NCBI GenBank assembly: GCA_029204225.1
Contig: CM055099.1
Location: forward strand, 60,641,449 to 60,705,448
DNA length: 64,000 nucleotides
Source: Diphasiastrum complanatum
Taxonomy: Eukaryota; Streptophyta; Lycopodiopsida; Lycopodiales; Lycopodiaceae
Direction of reading: 5' to 3'
The notes beneath the pieces are model-generated. The model saw only the letters and a list, made by a program, of their open reading frames with translations, ran no database searches and was not told where the DNA came from. The translations under genes were made by a program, and so were the position numbers. Of this stretch, positions 61,867-64,000 are shown piece after piece (within the stretch, counting starts at the first letter, position 1; each line of letters begins with the position of its first letter).

Positions 61867-64000
61867 CTAGCTTGGTTCAATCATTGCTTTACTAATCACT
61901 CCAAGTGATGATCTGAACTTCATAAAAGGTGTCTTTTGAAGTGGTTTAGTAAGTAGATCAGCTACACATTCATTGCTTGGAACATGCTCCAAAGCAATCT
62001 CCTTCGCTTGCACCATTTCTCTCACAAAGTGATGGCATATCTCAATGTGCTTAGATCTTGCATGGAAGATTGGGTTAGATGCAAGGTGTTGGGCTGATAT
62101 ATTGTCATTGTAGATGATTGGTGCCTCCTCTGAATCCATGATCTTTAGTTCCACCAATAATCTCTTGATCCAAAGTACCTCCTTTGTAGTGGTTGTCAAA
62201 GCTTTGTACTCGGCCTCGGTTGAAGATAGAGATATAGTTTCTTGCTTTTTTGAAAGCCATGAAACCACACCTTCTCCTATGAAAGTTGAATAGGCACTTG
62301 TTGATTTCCTATCCCTCTTGTCCCCTGCAAAATCTGAATCACTAAATGCATGAAGGTTAATCACATCTCCTCTATATAGAATCCCAAAATCTAATGTACT
62401 CGAGATGTATCTTAGAATCCTCTTAGCCTTTTTCCAATGGATATTCAATGGCTTTTGCATGGATTGGCTCAACCTACATACACTAAAGCTAAGATCTGGT
62501 CTAGTTATAGTGATCCACATTAAGGAACCTATAAGTTGCCTAAACAAAGTGATGTCCATGAAGGATCTTTCATCATCTTCATTTGGCACTTTTACATCTT
62601 GCTCCATTGGTGTGTCAACACTTTTGCATACTTCCATCTTAAACTTCTTCAAAGGACTTTGAGCATAGTTTACTTGACTTATAAAGATAAAATCAGACCC
62701 TCTAAGTACTTCTATGCCTAAGATGAAGTGAAGACACCCTAGATCTACCATCTTGAATTCTAAGGATAGATCTATCTTGATTTTTTCAATACCATCAACA
62801 CTATTTCCACTAATGATGATGTCATCTACATAAATGAGTAAAAGTACAATACCAACATCATCAAACTTAATGTAAAGAGTGGGATCATATTCACTTTGAA
62901 CAAAAGAAAGTGAAATAAGATAGCAATGTAGTCTTGAATTCCAAGATCTCGAGGCTTGCTTCAAGCCATAGATGCTACTTTGGAGATGGCATACTTTGTT
63001 CTCCATTCCATGCTTGATGAACCCTTGTGGCTGCTCCATATAGATATCCTCTTCCAAAAAACCATTCAAGAAAGCATTAGAGACATCCATTTGACATAGA
63101 ATCCATCCAAAATGTGATGCAAGTGCAATGATTAGCCTTATTGTGACCATCTTGGCCACGGGTGCAAACGTTTCCTCATAGTCTATCCCTTTCTCTTGAG
63201 CATAACCTTTTGCAACTAATCTTGCTTTATGTTTGTTAACACTCCCATTTGCATTCAACTTAAGCTTGAAGACCCACTTGCATCCTATTACATTCCTTTG
63301 AGGTCTCTCAACAAGCAACCAAGTTTCATTCTCAATCAAGGCATCATACTCATCCAGCATAGCTTTATACCATTCTTTGGAGTTCAATGCATCTTCAACA
63401 TTAGATGGTTCTTCAAAACTAGATAAAGCATAAGAAGTGGATGAGATACCCTCAATTTGTTGTCCTTTGCCTTGATATGTGAGCCTTGATGGCTCCACTT
63501 TTGCCCTTGAAGATCTCCTTGGTGTGATAGGTGGGTTTGGTGCTTGCTCCTCCATGAGCTCCTCCTCAAAACCAAGATCTTGCTCCTCGGCCATCTTCTT
63601 CTTGATTGTTGGAGCACTTGAGCCTTCTTCAAGCATATGCATATGATGTTCATCAAAGATGACATCCCTTGAAACAACAAATTTGTTCAAGGATGGGAGA
63701 TAGACTTTGTAGCCCTTGCTTGAGCTTGCATATCCAAGCATGATCCCTCTTGTGGAAGATGGATCCTCCTTGGTTCTTGTTTCCAATGGCACATGTACAT
63801 AACATATACACCCAAAAACTTTCAAGTAATTAAGACTGGGTTTCTTTCCATACAACATCTCATAAGGAGTTTTGCCTTCAATTGCTTTGCAAGGCACCCT
63901 ATTCATCAAGTAGTTTGCACATACAAGAGACTCACCCTAAAAGGATTTGGGCAAACAAGCATCTAATCTTAAAGCCTTAGAACATTCACATAATGTTCTA
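61867..64000 (-). pseudogene. Ty1/copia integrase-RT-RNase H, nearly intact, one stop
   Basis: A 680-codon frame (63909 to 61867) is open throughout. Parts in order: integrase end (KTPYEMLYGKKPS, GYASSSKGYKVY), linker, RT (WVFKLKLNANG, ETFAPVAKM, MDVSNAFLNG, IYGLKQASR, LIYVDDIIISG with the catalytic DD), SLMW, and RNase H (FSDSDFAGD, STEAEYKAL, YNDNISAQHL, HIEICHHFVRE, LTKPLQ). The integrase frame continues to the window edge after a TAG at about 63939 where the family has Trp (SFWGE). A single TGG to TAG change thus separates it from an open frame. Gag, protease and the 5' LTR lie beyond the window. Confidence 0.9.

Overview
The window looks like nuclear DNA of a seed plant, most likely an angiosperm with long introns and much repeat DNA. 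I base this on plant-specific gene families (a TBL/DUF231 polysaccharide O-acetyltransferase and a plant-type PB1-domain protein), Ty1/copia and Ty3/gypsy retrotransposons primed by initiator-tRNA-Met type sites, very long (GA)n/(CT)n microsatellites and kilobase-sized introns. I cannot name the species from sequence alone. Only two host genes look intact: the three-exon TBL gene (19220-29093, +) and the PB1 gene (53131-55476, -). Nearly everything else is transposon-derived, decayed or simple repeat.

Layout. 1-4.7 kb: a divergent gene pair around a G-box-rich, inverted-repeat-containing intergenic region. The minus-strand member encodes an acidic protein of unknown family. The plus-strand member encodes a histone-H3-like domain followed by a basic linker and a C48 (Ulp1/adenain-type) cysteine protease split by well-phased introns. 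It carries one in-frame stop and at least two frameshifts, so this copy is probably a pseudogene. 4.7-6.9 kb: two inverted LTR-like arms with (GA)n tracts. 6.9-9.7 kb: little recognisable. 9.85-15.11 kb: a very young gypsy-type element with identical-looking 920-bp LTRs and a GGTAC target duplication. It encodes only Gag plus aspartic protease, and its leader holds five regularly spaced hairpins. 15.1-18.9 kb: minisatellite, short hairpin repeats and unannotated DNA.

19.2-29.1 kb: the TBL gene. Intron 2 (5.6 kb) holds two decayed gypsy pol fragments in the gene's orientation. 29.1-35.2 kb: copies of a dispersed repeat family, an old relative of the young gypsy LTR, and a copia RNase H remnant. 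35.8-40.7 kb: a decayed copia element whose reverse transcriptase is deleted. 41.7-45.4 kb: a 302-bp (CT)n tract and a copia RT-RNase H fragment that starts exactly at a (GA)n tract. 46.1-48.0 kb: an LTR-like sequence and a SWIM zinc-finger remnant. 49.8-50.4 kb: a scattered array of CG-rich palindromes. 53.1-55.5 kb: the PB1 gene. 55.9-61.3 kb: more dispersed repeats and a tRNA-derived SINE. 61.4-64.0 kb: a comparatively well preserved copia pol on the minus strand, running off the window.

The locus most worth following up is the H3-like/C48-protease gene with its divergent acidic partner. I do not know a described family with this domain order. A chromatin-associated mobile or selfish element is an inference, not something shown here.
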